In this document: piece by piece, positions 1-7,857 of the stretch | Layout of the letters: the number at the start of each line of letters is the position of its first letter | How positions within the stretch are numbered: position 1 is the first letter of the stretch | Source: Actinospineispora spinosispora DSM 44797 | GTDB taxonomy: Bacteria; Actinomycetota; Actinomycetes; Mycobacteriales; Pseudonocardiaceae | Assembly (NCBI RefSeq): GCF_000429025.1 | Contig: NZ_KE386833.1 | Span: forward strand, 572,582-636,581 | Length of the DNA stretch: 64,000 bases | Reading direction: 5' to 3' | Notes under the pieces: generated by a model | What the model saw: only the letters and a program-made list of their open reading frames with translations | Databases searched by the model: none | What the model was told of the DNA's origin: nothing | Position numbers and translations under genes: made by a program

Positions 1-90
1 GACGCCATCCCGCTCACCGCCGTCGGCAAGCACGACAAGCCGGCGTTGCGCGCCCAGTACTGGGGCGGCCGCGACCGCGGCGTGAACTGA
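1..90 (+). CDS. AMP-dependent acyl-CoA ligase, C-terminal end (partial)
   Basis: The window opens inside a reading frame that ends with TGA at 88-90. The 29 visible residues include IPLTAVGKHDKPALRAQYW. This matches the extreme C-terminus of FadD-type acyl-CoA synthetases, where the lysine of a G-K-x-D-K motif contacts the acyl-adenylate. Only the tail is visible, so the substrate cannot be judged. The next gene starts 51 bases downstream on the same strand and may be co-transcribed. Confidence 0.7.
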   Translation, partial: DAIPLTAVGKHDKPALRAQYWGGRDRGVN

Positions 91-141
91 CCTCTGAGCC
101 GAGTCCCGACCCTTTTCAGCTAGCGAAGGCAGGAAGAGTTA

Positions 142-1266
142 GTGAGCACTGACAAGCCCGTTATCATTTATGGCGCGAGCGGATATACCGGCCGGCTGGT
201 CGCGGAGTTCCTGCGCGAGTTCAACCTCCCGTTCATCGCCGCGGGGCGCAACGCGAAGAAGATCACCGAGGCCATCGAGACGGTGCCCGGGATCGACACC
301 ATCTCCTACGACGTGGTCGAGGTCGAGCACACCGTCGAGGCGCTGACCGAGCTGTTCACCGGCGCGCAGGTCGTCTGCAACACGGTCGGCCCGTTCGCCA
401 GCTTCGGCGACGTGGTCGTGCAGGCCGCGCTCGCGGCCGGCGTGCACTACCTCGACACCACCGGCGAGCAGAACTGGACCCTGCACGCCCGCGACACCTA
501 CAGCCGCAAGTTCGCCGATGCCGGTCTGCTGCTGGCGCCGTCGACGTCCTACATGCACACCGTCAGTGACATCGCCTCGAACATCGTGCTGGAGCACGAG
601 GGCATCGACAGCCTCGACATCCTGTGCCTGTTCTCCGGAACGCCGACCTTCGCATCCACCCAGAGCATCTTCACGATCCTGGCCGCCGATCACTACTACC
701 TCGAGCAGGACAAGCTCGTGCAGTGGCCGGCCAACTCGGTGTCGAAGGTGCAGCTGCCCGGTCAGCACGAGGTCTACACCGCGCTGCCCTGGGGCGGTAC
801 CGCGCTTCCGGTGTGGTTCCAGGACGACCCGAGGGTGGCCAACACCAGGGCATTGTCGGGTGTGTTCGACCAGCAGCTGATGGAGGGCGTCGCCCAGATG
901 GCACGCCACTTCGAGGAGAACATCAAGCCGCTGCCCAAGGACGAGCAGGACAAGGCGCTGCAGGAGCAAGCATCCGGCGTCCAGGGTGGCATGCCGCCCA
1001 GGGAGAACCGCCGGATTCACCGCACCCTGGACTCGGTGTACGGCCGCGGACCGAACAAGCTGGTGCACTGCGTCATCCACGGCAATGCCACCTACCTGCA
1101 GACCGGTGCGATCCAGGCCTACGCGGCCCGGCAGCTGATCGTGTCCGGTTCCCGCAAGTACGGTTTCGCGTCGGCCTGCGCCGCATTCGGCCACCGCGAG
1201 ATCCTCGGCATGCTGCAGGGCTTCGGCTTCGTGGGCGACCCGATCGTCACCGGCCACGTCGGCTAG
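142..1266 (+). CDS. Saccharopine dehydrogenase-like / trans-acting enoyl reductase family protein
   Basis: A 374-residue protein starting with GTG, with AGGAAG about 6 bases upstream. The N-terminus VIIYGASGYTGRLVAEFL is a Rossmann NAD(P)-binding segment (GASGYTG), and CNTVGPFASFG near residue 75 is typical of the saccharopine-dehydrogenase-like family that includes mycobacterial trans-acting enoyl reductases. These proteins reduce lipid or polyketide intermediates, or are uncharacterised oxidoreductases. The position directly after an acyl-CoA ligase fits lipid metabolism. The substrate is unknown. The gene is followed 15 bases later by a long palindrome that probably terminates transcription. 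Confidence 0.75.
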   Translation: MSTDKPVIIYGASGYTGRLVAEFLREFNLPFIAAGRNAKKITEAIETVPGIDTISYDVVEVEHTVEALTELFTGAQVVCNTVGPFASFGDVVVQAALAAGVHYLDTTGEQNWTLHARDTYSRKFADAGLLLAPSTSYMHTVSDIASNIVLEHEGIDSLDILCLFSGTPTFASTQSIFTILAADHYYLEQDKLVQWPANSVSKVQLPGQHEVYTALPWGGTALPVWFQDDPRVANTRALSGVFDQQLMEGVAQMARHFEENIKPLPKDEQDKALQEQASGVQGGMPPRENRRIHRTLDSVYGRGPNKLVHCVIHGNATYLQTGAIQAYAARQLIVSGSRKYGFASACAAFGHREILGMLQGFGFVGDPIVTGHVG

Positions 1267-1281
1267 ATCGTCGTCACGGCG

Positions 1282-1332
1282 GCACGAATGTGGCTTCGGG
1301 GACGTTCAGCGTCCCTAAAGCCACATTCGTGC
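1282..1332. repeat. Dispersed palindrome, copy 1 (terminator-like)
   Basis: The left arm 1282-1304 begins GCACGAATGTGGCTT and the right arm 1310-1332 is its reverse complement except for two positions near the arm middle; the loop is TTCAG. A second, perfect copy with the same arm sequence lies at 60371-60425. This copy sits 15 bases after a stop codon and 29 bases before the next start. It could act as an intrinsic terminator without a T-run, or belong to a REP-like family. Confidence 0.85.
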
Positions 1333-1361
1333 GGCTCTGAGTGGAATGGCATGCTAGAGAC

Positions 1362-1655
1362 ATGAATATCGGGGTCCAGTACGCCATCTACTACGTGCTG
1401 TTCTTCTTCTGGCTCGCGCTGGTCACCCGGCTCGTCGTTGAAGTGGTCAAGAGCTTCGCCCGTCACTGGCGCGGTCCGTCCGGCGTGGCGGCGGGGTCGC
1501 TCGAGGTGGCGTTCGTGGTGACCGATCCGCCGATCAAACTGCTGCGCAAGCTGATCCCGCCGGTTCGGCTCGGGTCGGTCGATCTGGATCTGTCGATCAC
1601 GATCCTGTTCTTCGTGGTGTTCATCGCCATGCGGTACGCGCACGCCGGGCTGTAG
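1362..1655 (+). CDS. YggT family membrane protein
   Basis: A 97-residue protein. The ATG at 1362 was chosen over the in-frame GTG at 1341 because it gives the usual YggT length and start. Segments IYYVLFFFWLALVTRLVVEVV and, near the C-terminus, LSITILFFVVFIAMRYA are hydrophobic helices. Between them lies TDPPIKLLRKLIPPVRLGSVDL, whose DPP..K..R..IPP pattern is the YggT signature. The family is membrane-bound and usually sits near sepF and divIVA in actinobacterial cell-division clusters; those neighbours are absent here. Function is not established. Confidence 0.8.
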   Translation: MNIGVQYAIYYVLFFFWLALVTRLVVEVVKSFARHWRGPSGVAAGSLEVAFVVTDPPIKLLRKLIPPVRLGSVDLDLSITILFFVVFIAMRYAHAGL

Positions 1656-1668
1656 GCACTCAGCATGT

Positions 1669-1709
1669 GACGAGGGGCGGCGATCCGACCGGGATCGCCG
1701 CCCCTCGTC
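1669..1709. terminator. Strong GC-rich hairpin after yggT
   Basis: Perfect 16-bp stem: 1671-1686 CGAGGGGCGGCGATCC pairs with 1692-1707 across a 5-base loop, with two more flanking pairs. It starts 14 bases after the yggT stop. There is no T-run, as is common for terminators in high-GC actinobacteria. Confidence 0.75.
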
Positions 1710-1710
1710 G

Positions 1711-2199
1711 TCCGCGTACCGCGAAGCTCGGACAGAGGTCCTCTACGCCGCACAGAGGCCCAGGCCCAATGCCACTTGGCTCAAGCGGATCATCGTGAGT
1801 GACCCGCGGCTTTGTCGGCGGTCCTGTCTACTACAGCCTGGACCGGGGTGGGTGAGGTTCGGGGCCGGATGTTGTCGCTGGCCGGTGGTCGGGGTGCGCG
1901 GGCTGCGCTCGACAGCCACCCAACCATGATCACCACGGTCTGGTAGCTGATTTCGCGCGAAAATTCAGCCATCACACCGTGGTGATCAAGAAATGCCGGT
2001 CAGGGGTGCGACTTCGCAGAGCCTCACGTCGCGTCGCAGACACTGCAGTGTTTGCGACGCGACACGACGCTCTGCGAGGTGAGGTGAATGAGACTGGTGG
2101 GGCCGGTGGTGTGCTGGTGCGCGAAGCATCCGGAGCTTCTGTGCGGCGTGCACCCGGTCTGTGCGAGCTGGTTTCTCACGGTGGATCGGGTCGGAACGG
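1711..2199. other. Gene-poor stretch with repeat fragments
   Basis: No reading frame here has a recognisable protein or a convincing start. It contains a large dyad (2015-2076) and fragments related to the 27.7-kb hairpin: CGCCGCACAGAGGC at 1747-1760, and around 2131-2163 a segment resembling one arm of that hairpin (CTTCTGTGCGGCG, then CGGTCTGTGCG). It may be a graveyard of small palindromic elements. Confidence 0.5.
2015..2076. repeat. Two-part inverted repeat (family shared with 48321-48390)
   Basis: The inner arms 2028-2044 (GTCGCGTCGCAGACACT) and 2047-2063 match in 16 of 17 pairs around a 2-base centre. The outer arms CGCAGAGC (2015-2022) and GCTCTGCG (2069-2076) are perfect. A related imperfect dyad with the same TGCGACGC core and CACGA flank lies at 48321-48390. 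The function is unknown; it may be a REP-like element. Confidence 0.65.
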
Positions 2200-2901
2200 T
2201 CAGTCGGAGACGCGGTGCTTGCCGACGTAGCCGTAGCCCATCGAGTCCGGGCCGAACGAGCTCCGGTGCGAGCGGCTGACGACCTGACGGATCGAGTCGC
2301 TGCCCGACGACGCCCAGTGGCTGCTGATCCGCCTGCCCAGCTGGCCCTGCAGCTGCCGCGCGGAGCGAGCGGTGGTGTTGCGACCGCCGTGATCGAGCCA
2401 CTGGTCACCGACCTCGCGGATGATCTGACGGCTCAGCTGGTCGGCGAACTTCCGGCCGGCGTCGCGGTGCCGGGGGGTCACCGTGCGGATGATGTCTTTC
2501 GGCAGACGGTCGATCCGGCGGACGACCTTGTTCACCGGCGCGGTGGTGCGGCGGACGGTCGCCAGCGGGGCGGCCAGTGTCCGGGTGACCGGTTTGGTCG
2601 CCGAGTGGATCAGGTCACGTGCGGTGGCGGGCAGCTGGACCGGGGGCGCGCTCGGCCGGCTCGGTGCGGCCTCCGGCGCCGGTGCCTCGGGCGCGGCCAG
2701 GTAGGGCGCGGACGCCGGAGGTTCGGCCGGCGACTGTGTGGTGGCGCCACCGGCACCCTTGGACGGCATCGCCTGTGGAATGCCCTCGACGGTGCCGAGC
2801 GGGCTCGGCGAGGACTGCAGGTTGACCGCGCTCACGGTGCTGATCGAGCCCAGGAACAGGACCGAGCCGGCAAGCGCGATCCGAGTGGGCAGCGGGTGCA
2901 T
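2200..2901 (-). CDS. Secreted Pro/Ala-rich basic protein of unknown function
   Basis: 233 residues. A signal peptide is visible (hydrophobic IALAGSVLFLGSISTVSA, probable cleavage after VSA). Residues about 35-90 form a low-complexity Pro/Ala linker (PAEPPASAPYLAAPEAPAPE). The rest is strongly basic with helix-like stretches such as KVVRRIDRLPKDIIRTV and GRKFADQLSRQIIREVG. No cysteines follow the signal and no family is recognised. It lies downstream of the secreted GH43 gene on the same strand, separated by a dyad, so independent transcription is likely. It could be a cell-envelope-associated protein. Confidence 0.6.
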   Translation of the reverse strand: MHPLPTRIALAGSVLFLGSISTVSAVNLQSSPSPLGTVEGIPQAMPSKGAGGATTQSPAEPPASAPYLAAPEAPAPEAAPSRPSAPPVQLPATARDLIHSATKPVTRTLAAPLATVRRTTAPVNKVVRRIDRLPKDIIRTVTPRHRDAGRKFADQLSRQIIREVGDQWLDHGGRNTTARSARQLQGQLGRRISSHWASSGSDSIRQVVSRSHRSSFGPDSMGYGYVGKHRVSD

Positions 2902-2971
2902 CGTGACAACTCCGTTTCGCCGGGGACCTGGTCACTATCTGGATCATCGTGACGGGGTCCGTCGGCGTTAT

Positions 2972-3002
2972 CCGAACAACACGATCGTGTAACGACGTTC
3001 GG
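2972..3002. terminator. Dyad after the GH43 gene
   Basis: Contains the perfect 12-bp palindrome ACACGATCGTGT (2979-2990), flanked by CCGAAC (2972-2977) and GTTCGG (2997-3002). It lies 12 bases past the GH43 stop on the minus strand and about 70 bases before the start of the following secreted-protein gene, so it could be a terminator or an operator. Confidence 0.45.
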
Positions 3003-3013
3003 ATCAGTGCTGC

Positions 3014-4027
3014 TCAGCGTTGTACCGAGGGCGGTGTCGACTGACCGTTGAGTTGCACCTTCGGCAACCCGTCCTTACCCCACACGAGTCCGGCCGCGAA
3101 CATTCCGCGCTGGAATCGCCCGATGTCGGCATGGAACACCAGATAGTCGTGAGTGCCGCCGAGAACGACCTCCTGGCCGCCGGGATTCGCGTACTTCTTG
3201 TTCAGCGTGTTCCCGTCGAGCAGCGTTCCGGGGTGTTTGACGAATGGGCCGGCGAGACTCGACGCGGACGCATAGTTGATGAAGTACCGGCCGCTGTTGT
3301 ATCTGTTTCCGGAATAGAAAAGTATGTACTTCCCACCGCGCCGCACGAGCGTGGGTGCCTCGACGACCTGCGCTTCCTCTGGCCGGTCGGAAGTGAGCAG
3401 CGCGCGCCGCTGGCCGACCGGGGTGATGCCGTCCGGGGTCAGTCGCTGCAGCCAGATGGTCGTGCCGTTGTTCTGGCTCGTGTAGAGCAGGTAGCGCGTG
3501 CCGTCCGCGTCGGTGAACGGCATCGGGTCGATGCTGTCGCGGTACTGCGGGCGGCAGATCAACGGCGTCGTGCCGTCCGGGGTGAACGGTCCCTTCGGTG
3601 AGCTCGACGTCGCCACGCCGATGCAGTGCACGTTGAGCTTGGCGTCCTGCGCGGTGAAGTACAGCAGGTAGCTGCCCGGACCTCGGCTCACCACCGCCGG
3701 GGCCCACACCGAGCTGGCTCCGGTGCGGTCCTTGGCCACCCAGGCCGGCAGCTGCGGCAGGGCGTCCCCGGCGTCGGCCCACTTCCCGGCGCCCGGACCA
3801 CTCGCCGAGGTGGACTGGAACACCGGGACGTGCCGGCGGGTCGTGCCGTAGACACTCGAGGTGGAGTAGGCGTAGTAGGTCTTGCCCACCGCGAGGATCG
3901 ACGGGTCGGGGAAGTCCCGTGCGATGACCGGTGCGACGAGGGGTGCGGCGACCGCCGCGACGACCGCCGTCAGAGCAGGGCCAACTTTTGCGGCGCACGC
4001 CCATAGGGTGCCGCTGAGCGGGAGCAT
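3014..4027 (-). CDS. Secreted glycoside hydrolase family 43-like protein
   Basis: 337 residues with an N-terminal hydrophobic segment (ALTAVVAAVAAPLVAPVIA) consistent with export. Five-bladed propeller hallmarks of GH43/GH-F are visible: ARDFPDPSILAVGKTYYAY (catalytic base Asp), SIDPMPFTDADGTRYLLY (pKa-modulating Asp region) and QVVEAPTLVRRGGKYILFYS (acid Glu in EAP). The family contains arabinanases, arabinofuranosidases and xylosidases that trim plant polysaccharide side chains outside the cell. Exact specificity cannot be read. The gene is preceded by an AT-rich intergenic region that probably holds its promoter. Confidence 0.8.
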   Translation of the reverse strand: MLPLSGTLWACAAKVGPALTAVVAAVAAPLVAPVIARDFPDPSILAVGKTYYAYSTSSVYGTTRRHVPVFQSTSASGPGAGKWADAGDALPQLPAWVAKDRTGASSVWAPAVVSRGPGSYLLYFTAQDAKLNVHCIGVATSSSPKGPFTPDGTTPLICRPQYRDSIDPMPFTDADGTRYLLYTSQNNGTTIWLQRLTPDGITPVGQRRALLTSDRPEEAQVVEAPTLVRRGGKYILFYSGNRYNSGRYFINYASASSLAGPFVKHPGTLLDGNTLNKKYANPGGQEVVLGGTHDYLVFHADIGRFQRGMFAAGLVWGKDGLPKVQLNGQSTPPSVQR

Positions 4028-4207
4028 AGCGACAGAAAGTAGCGGATGACTGACCGAAAGCGTGGCAACGTCGGTCCGGCGTGTCTATTCATCACGGTCA
4101 GTCGTAACTTAATGCAATATCAAACAAATAGCCGCGCACATCTTTCTGATTAGTCCCTATTGTCTCATTAATCTCTTCAGTAACACTGATCGGGTGATGA
4201 TCGACGA

Positions 4208-4432
4208 TCAGGTGGTGTCCTGGCGCAAGCGCAACGCGAGCGCGGGGCATGCCGCGGCGGCGCGGCGGGCGTGGGCGAGCAGCTCCGGAGGCACCGGACG
4301 GTCGGCGAGCATCGGATAGCCCCACTCGTCGAGGCTGATCAGCTCCGGCAGCAACTCCTCGCACAGGCCGTGCGCCCGGCAGCCGATCGGGTCGAGCTTC
4401 AACCGGGTGGGGGTCGACGTCCTCATCTCCAT
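4208..4432 (-). CDS. Small ferredoxin (3Fe-4S/4Fe-4S single-cluster type)
   Basis: 74 residues. Cysteine spacing is DPIGCRAHGLCEELLPE followed by ACPALAL near the C-terminus (C-x5-C...C-P), with no fourth cysteine in the first motif, which suggests a 3Fe-4S-type ferredoxin like those serving actinobacterial P450s. The start overlaps the end of the NuoF-like gene by 10 bases, so the two are translationally coupled. It is the last gene of the redox operon and probably passes electrons between the NuoF-like subunit and a partner. An alternative ATG lies at 4426. Confidence 0.75.
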   Translation of the reverse strand: MEMRTSTPTRLKLDPIGCRAHGLCEELLPELISLDEWGYPMLADRPVPPELLAHARRAAAACPALALRLRQDTT

Positions 4433-6342
4433 CCTTCCTGAGCGCGCGAGAGCTCGGCGATCATCGGCAGCGCCGCGACGTCGGGACGGCCGCAGGCGCG
4501 GCCACGCAGGTGCGCCTCCACGTCCTCGGCGAACACGGTGAGCGCGCTGGCGGCCAGCCGCACGGCCCCGTCGGGGTGAGCGCATGCGCCGCGACCTGGG
4601 ATGACACCGAGCCGGGAGCGCAACCGCTCGTTCGTCTCCGGATCGACGCGACCCGACGCGAGGCCGACGAAGTCCTCGGCGACCGAGGGCAGGCCGAACA
4701 TGCACGGTCCGCACTGTTTCGCCGACTCACCGGCCAGGTAGCTCAGGATCGCGGAGGTGACCGAGAGGCCGCAGGCGTCGTCGGGCAGCACCACGACCGA
4801 CGCCACACCGAGACCGACGCCCTCGGCCGCACACCCTTCGTGGGACAACGGCAGGTTGCCGGTCGCGGGCAACGGCAGCCAGCTACCTCCGAGCCCGCCG
4901 AGGAGCATCGCCTGGGCGCGTCCGACGGTTCCCCCGGCGAGACGCAGCAGGCGACCTGCCCGGATGCCCGGGTCGACCTCGTAGACACCGGGCCGCTGCA
5001 CGGCCCCGCCCACGGTGACCAACATCGTGCCGGGGGACTGCTCGGTGCCCCTCTCGCGGAACCAGTCGTCGTCGTTGCGGGCCAGCAGCGCCAGGTGGGC
5101 GAGCGTCTCCACGTTGTCGACCAGCGTCGGCCTGCCCTGCACCCCGCGTTCGGACGGCAGCGGCGGGGACGTCGTCGGCCGGGCGTCCCCCTCGGTCAGG
5201 AACCGGACCAGGGCGTTCGCCTCGCTGGCCACATAGCGGTCGGGCGTGGTGACGACATGGATGTCGCACGGGTCGTCCGTGCGCTCGCCGATGGCGTGCT
5301 CCACCGAGTCGATGAGCGGGCTGTCCCGGTGGATGCACAGGATGGCCTGGTCGGCGCCGACCGCGTGGGCGGCGAGCGCGATCCCGTCGAGCACCAGATG
5401 CGGTGCGCTGTGCAGCAGCAGCCGGTCCTTGTCGCTGGTCGGATCGCCCTCGCAGCCGTTGGCCACGACGACCGGCCTGCGTCGCGCCGTCGCGGCGTCG
5501 AGCACCCCCGCCATCTTGCGCGCGGTGGGGAAACCGGCGCCGCCTCGCCCGCGCAGGCCCGATCGGGTGGTCAGTGCGACCAGCCGGTCCGCGCCGAGTC
5601 GTCCCGCGAAGTCGGCACGAGGCAGCGGGCCGTGCCGCTCCAGGTGCTCGGCGAGCCCGGCGGGGCGAGCCGTCTCCAGCCAGCCGGCGAGTAGCCGTGG
5701 CTCGGCCTCCTCGGTCCGCCTGGTTGCTGGGCTGTTCGGCGCCTCCTCCGCCGGCTCGGCGGGTGGTGCGGCGACCGGTTTGGTGAGCAGCGCGGTGGAG
5801 CGGGGGTCGCGTTGTGCCGCAGCGGCGGTGGGGATCGCCGCGGTCCGCGGTTCGGGCACCGCGCGCAACGGTTGCCGGGCCGGAAGCGGGACACGTTGGC
5901 GCGACGGCGGTGGCGGCCGAAAGTCCGGGGGCGGAGGCGGCGGCGCGTAGGCCGAGGGGGGCGGGGTAAGCCATCCGTCGTTCGGCGGGGGAGGGCCGGG
6001 TGGGGAGAACCGGGGTGCGAGGCTGCTCTCCGGTGCGCTCCACGGCAGGTCAGCGGGTCGTGCCGGCGGCCGGGCGGGCACAACCGGTACGGGCTGCGAC
6101 CCGACGGCGCCACGCTGAGCCGGGACCGATCGGTCCGTGCGCTGGCGTTCCGCCAGTGCGTGGCGGGGCGTGCCCGCCGCCCGAGCGGTGCGGCCCTGGA
6201 TCGGGATCGGTTGCGTCCGGTCGGCCGTGGAAGGATCGATCCACGACGGCGCCAGGAGCGCCAGCGCCGGCGCGCCGTGCGGATCGCGTGGGACGGAGCG
6301 GTCGGGAAGGTTCTGCTCGGTACGAGACGAGTGACGGCCCAC
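4423..6342 (-). CDS. NuoF/RnfC-like flavoprotein with long proline-rich N-terminus
   Basis: 639 residues, GTG start with GGGAGGTGA upstream. Residues 1 to about 215 are a proline-rich, low-complexity tract (PPPPPPDFRPPPPSR). From about residue 220 the NADH-dehydrogenase 51-kDa fold follows: LRGRGGAGFPTARKM (NAD/FMN glycine-rich loop), ANGCEGDPTSDKDR, an SLBB-like section (VTVGGAVQRPGVYEVDPG) and the cluster-binding end QCGPCMFGLP...GACAHPDG. The family oxidises NAD(P)H and passes electrons via FMN to an Fe-S cluster. Its neighbours (membrane b-type protein, ApbE, ferredoxin) suggest a membrane-associated electron-transfer module rather than complex I. The proline tract is unusual for NuoF. 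Confidence 0.75.
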   Translation of the reverse strand: MGRHSSRTEQNLPDRSVPRDPHGAPALALLAPSWIDPSTADRTQPIPIQGRTARAAGTPRHALAERQRTDRSVPAQRGAVGSQPVPVVPARPPARPADLPWSAPESSLAPRFSPPGPPPPNDGWLTPPPSAYAPPPPPPDFRPPPPSRQRVPLPARQPLRAVPEPRTAAIPTAAAAQRDPRSTALLTKPVAAPPAEPAEEAPNSPATRRTEEAEPRLLAGWLETARPAGLAEHLERHGPLPRADFAGRLGADRLVALTTRSGLRGRGGAGFPTARKMAGVLDAATARRRPVVVANGCEGDPTSDKDRLLLHSAPHLVLDGIALAAHAVGADQAILCIHRDSPLIDSVEHAIGERTDDPCDIHVVTTPDRYVASEANALVRFLTEGDARPTTSPPLPSERGVQGRPTLVDNVETLAHLALLARNDDDWFRERGTEQSPGTMLVTVGGAVQRPGVYEVDPGIRAGRLLRLAGGTVGRAQAMLLGGLGGSWLPLPATGNLPLSHEGCAAEGVGLGVASVVVLPDDACGLSVTSAILSYLAGESAKQCGPCMFGLPSVAEDFVGLASGRVDPETNERLRSRLGVIPGRGACAHPDGAVRLAASALTVFAEDVEAHLRGRACGRPDVAALPMIAELSRAQEGWR

Positions 6343-6345
6343 GGG

Positions 6346-6915
6346 TCACCTCCCGCCGACGGTCGCGGTCCTGCGGACCTCGGTGTCCGGGTGGCTGCCC
6401 ATCCGCAGCCGCCAGCCGACGGCGATCAGCACCGCCACCGTGCAGCCGGCGTTGAGGCCGATGACCCAGCTCAGCGTCGCGTCCTTTCCGCCGATGCCCA
6501 GACCGTGGACCAGACCGATCGGCCAGCACGCGTACCCGGCCCAGTGCACACCGCGCCACAGCCGATGACTGATGTGGCCGCGCAGCACACTCGTGAGGAA
6601 CACCGCGAGCAGCAGATCGAGCGCGATCGCGCCCAGGCCGAGCCAGAACGGGTGGTAGACCGACACGAACGGCACCACGGCGTCCACCCACCGGATGCCC
6701 GCGTAGGGGTCGATGATCGCGGTCGACACGTGCACCGCGAGGAACAGCATGGTCAGCAGCGACACGTTGCGGTGCAGCGCGGCGAGGGTGAACCTCGGCC
6801 AGCGGTCACCGGCGACCCTGCCCACGCCGATGACGCCGAGCACGAGGCTCAGCGTCAGCAGCGGCAGCGCGACCAGCCCGGTCGCCCGGCTGGCGAACCA
6901 GAGTGCTTGGTCCAC
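6346..6915 (-). CDS. Ferric-reductase-like transmembrane protein
   Basis: 189 residues, GTG start. About five to six hydrophobic helices with histidines (LAALHRNVSLLTMLFLAVHV, RGHISHRLWRGVHWAGYACW) match the ferric-reductase/YedZ-like haem-binding membrane domain. Paired histidines in helices H-N-V and H-V probably hold b-type haem. It lacks FAD and NAD domains of its own; the adjacent NuoF-like protein would supply electrons. It ends 3 bases before the NuoF-like start, whose ribosome-binding site overlaps its stop codon, so co-translation is likely. Confidence 0.75.
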   Translation of the reverse strand: MDQALWFASRATGLVALPLLTLSLVLGVIGVGRVAGDRWPRFTLAALHRNVSLLTMLFLAVHVSTAIIDPYAGIRWVDAVVPFVSVYHPFWLGLGAIALDLLLAVFLTSVLRGHISHRLWRGVHWAGYACWPIGLVHGLGIGGKDATLSWVIGLNAGCTVAVLIAVGWRLRMGSHPDTEVRRTATVGGR

Positions 6916-6918
6916 CGG

Positions 6919-7857
6919 TCAGTCTCCTTCCTGGGTGTTCGGCCAGTCGGCGGTGTGCACGACGTGTCCTTCCGGGCTGACCAGTCGTGCCGGCAGCCCG
7001 AGACGATCGAGCCAGCCCGGGGCCGAAGCGCCCATGACGATGGCGGCGGTCGTGGCGGTGTTCGCGTCCACGCAGGTGGCCGCCGCGACGGTGACCGTCC
7101 GCCAGGCCGGGCTCGGGTTGTCTCCGGTCCGTGGATCCACGATGTGATGGCGGCGTCGCCCGTCGCGCAGCCACGACCGGGCGACCGTGCTGGAGGTGGC
7201 GAGCCCGCCGCTGGTGACGGTCACCGTCTGGTCCGGCCGGTCCCAGCCCTGCCGGTGGTCGTCGGCGAGCGCGATCCGCCAGCCACCCTCGGGAGCGTCG
7301 CCCATGGTGGCCAGGTCACCGCCGAGACTGACCAGCACACCGCAACCGGCGGCCTCGGCACAGCGTCGAGCGGCACGATCGGACGCCAGCGCCTTCGCCG
7401 TGGCCCCGAGATCGAGGCCGACACCGCGAGGCAGCACGATTTCACCGCGATCCGGGTCCCACCGCACCCGCCACCAGCCCGGTGCCGCACGGGTGGCTCC
7501 GACCGGTGTCCGATCGGGTTCGATCAGAGCGAAGTCACGGTCGTAACCGAGGTGGCTGACCGAGTCGGCCACGGTCGGGTCGACCAGCCCGTCGGTCAGC
7601 TCCGCGGCGCGCAACGCGACCTGCAGCGCCTCACCGAGCAGCGGGCTGACCGTGACCGTTCGTCCGGCGCGGCGCCGCAGCCGCGAGATCTCGGAGTCGG
7701 CGCGGAATCTGCTGCAGGTCCGGTCGATCGCGGCGAGCTCGTCCCGCAGCGTTTCGGACGCGGCATTCATTCGAGCGGGGTCCATGACGAGCAGCAGCGC
7801 TGAGGTACCCAGCGCATCGAGCTCGTAACGCGCGGGCGAGTCGAGGACCGTACTCAC
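6919..7857 (-). CDS. apbE: FAD:protein FMN transferase (ApbE family)
   Basis: 312 residues, GTG start overlapping the previous stop (GTGA). Family motifs: CSRFRADSEISRL near residue 50, GLDLGATAKALA, VSLGGDLATMG, and TSSTVARSWLRDGRRRHHIVDPRTG with the metal-binding region DANTATTAAIVMG. ApbE enzymes use FAD to attach FMN to a threonine or serine of extracytoplasmic redox proteins, with Mg2+. There is no signal peptide, unlike Gram-negative ApbE lipoproteins. A target protein with a canonical FMN-binding domain was not found in the operon. Confidence 0.88.
   Translation of the reverse strand: MSTVLDSPARYELDALGTSALLLVMDPARMNAASETLRDELAAIDRTCSRFRADSEISRLRRRAGRTVTVSPLLGEALQVALRAAELTDGLVDPTVADSVSHLGYDRDFALIEPDRTPVGATRAAPGWWRVRWDPDRGEIVLPRGVGLDLGATAKALASDRAARRCAEAAGCGVLVSLGGDLATMGDAPEGGWRIALADDHRQGWDRPDQTVTVTSGGLATSSTVARSWLRDGRRRHHIVDPRTGDNPSPAWRTVTVAAATCVDANTATTAAIVMGASAPGWLDRLGLPARLVSPEGHVVHTADWPNTQEGD

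Noticed and set aside
2088..2279. Cysteine-rich small frame resembling a sulfur leader peptide
   Set aside because: It lacks the RRHVD..R motif, has no sulfur gene downstream and overlaps repeat fragments.
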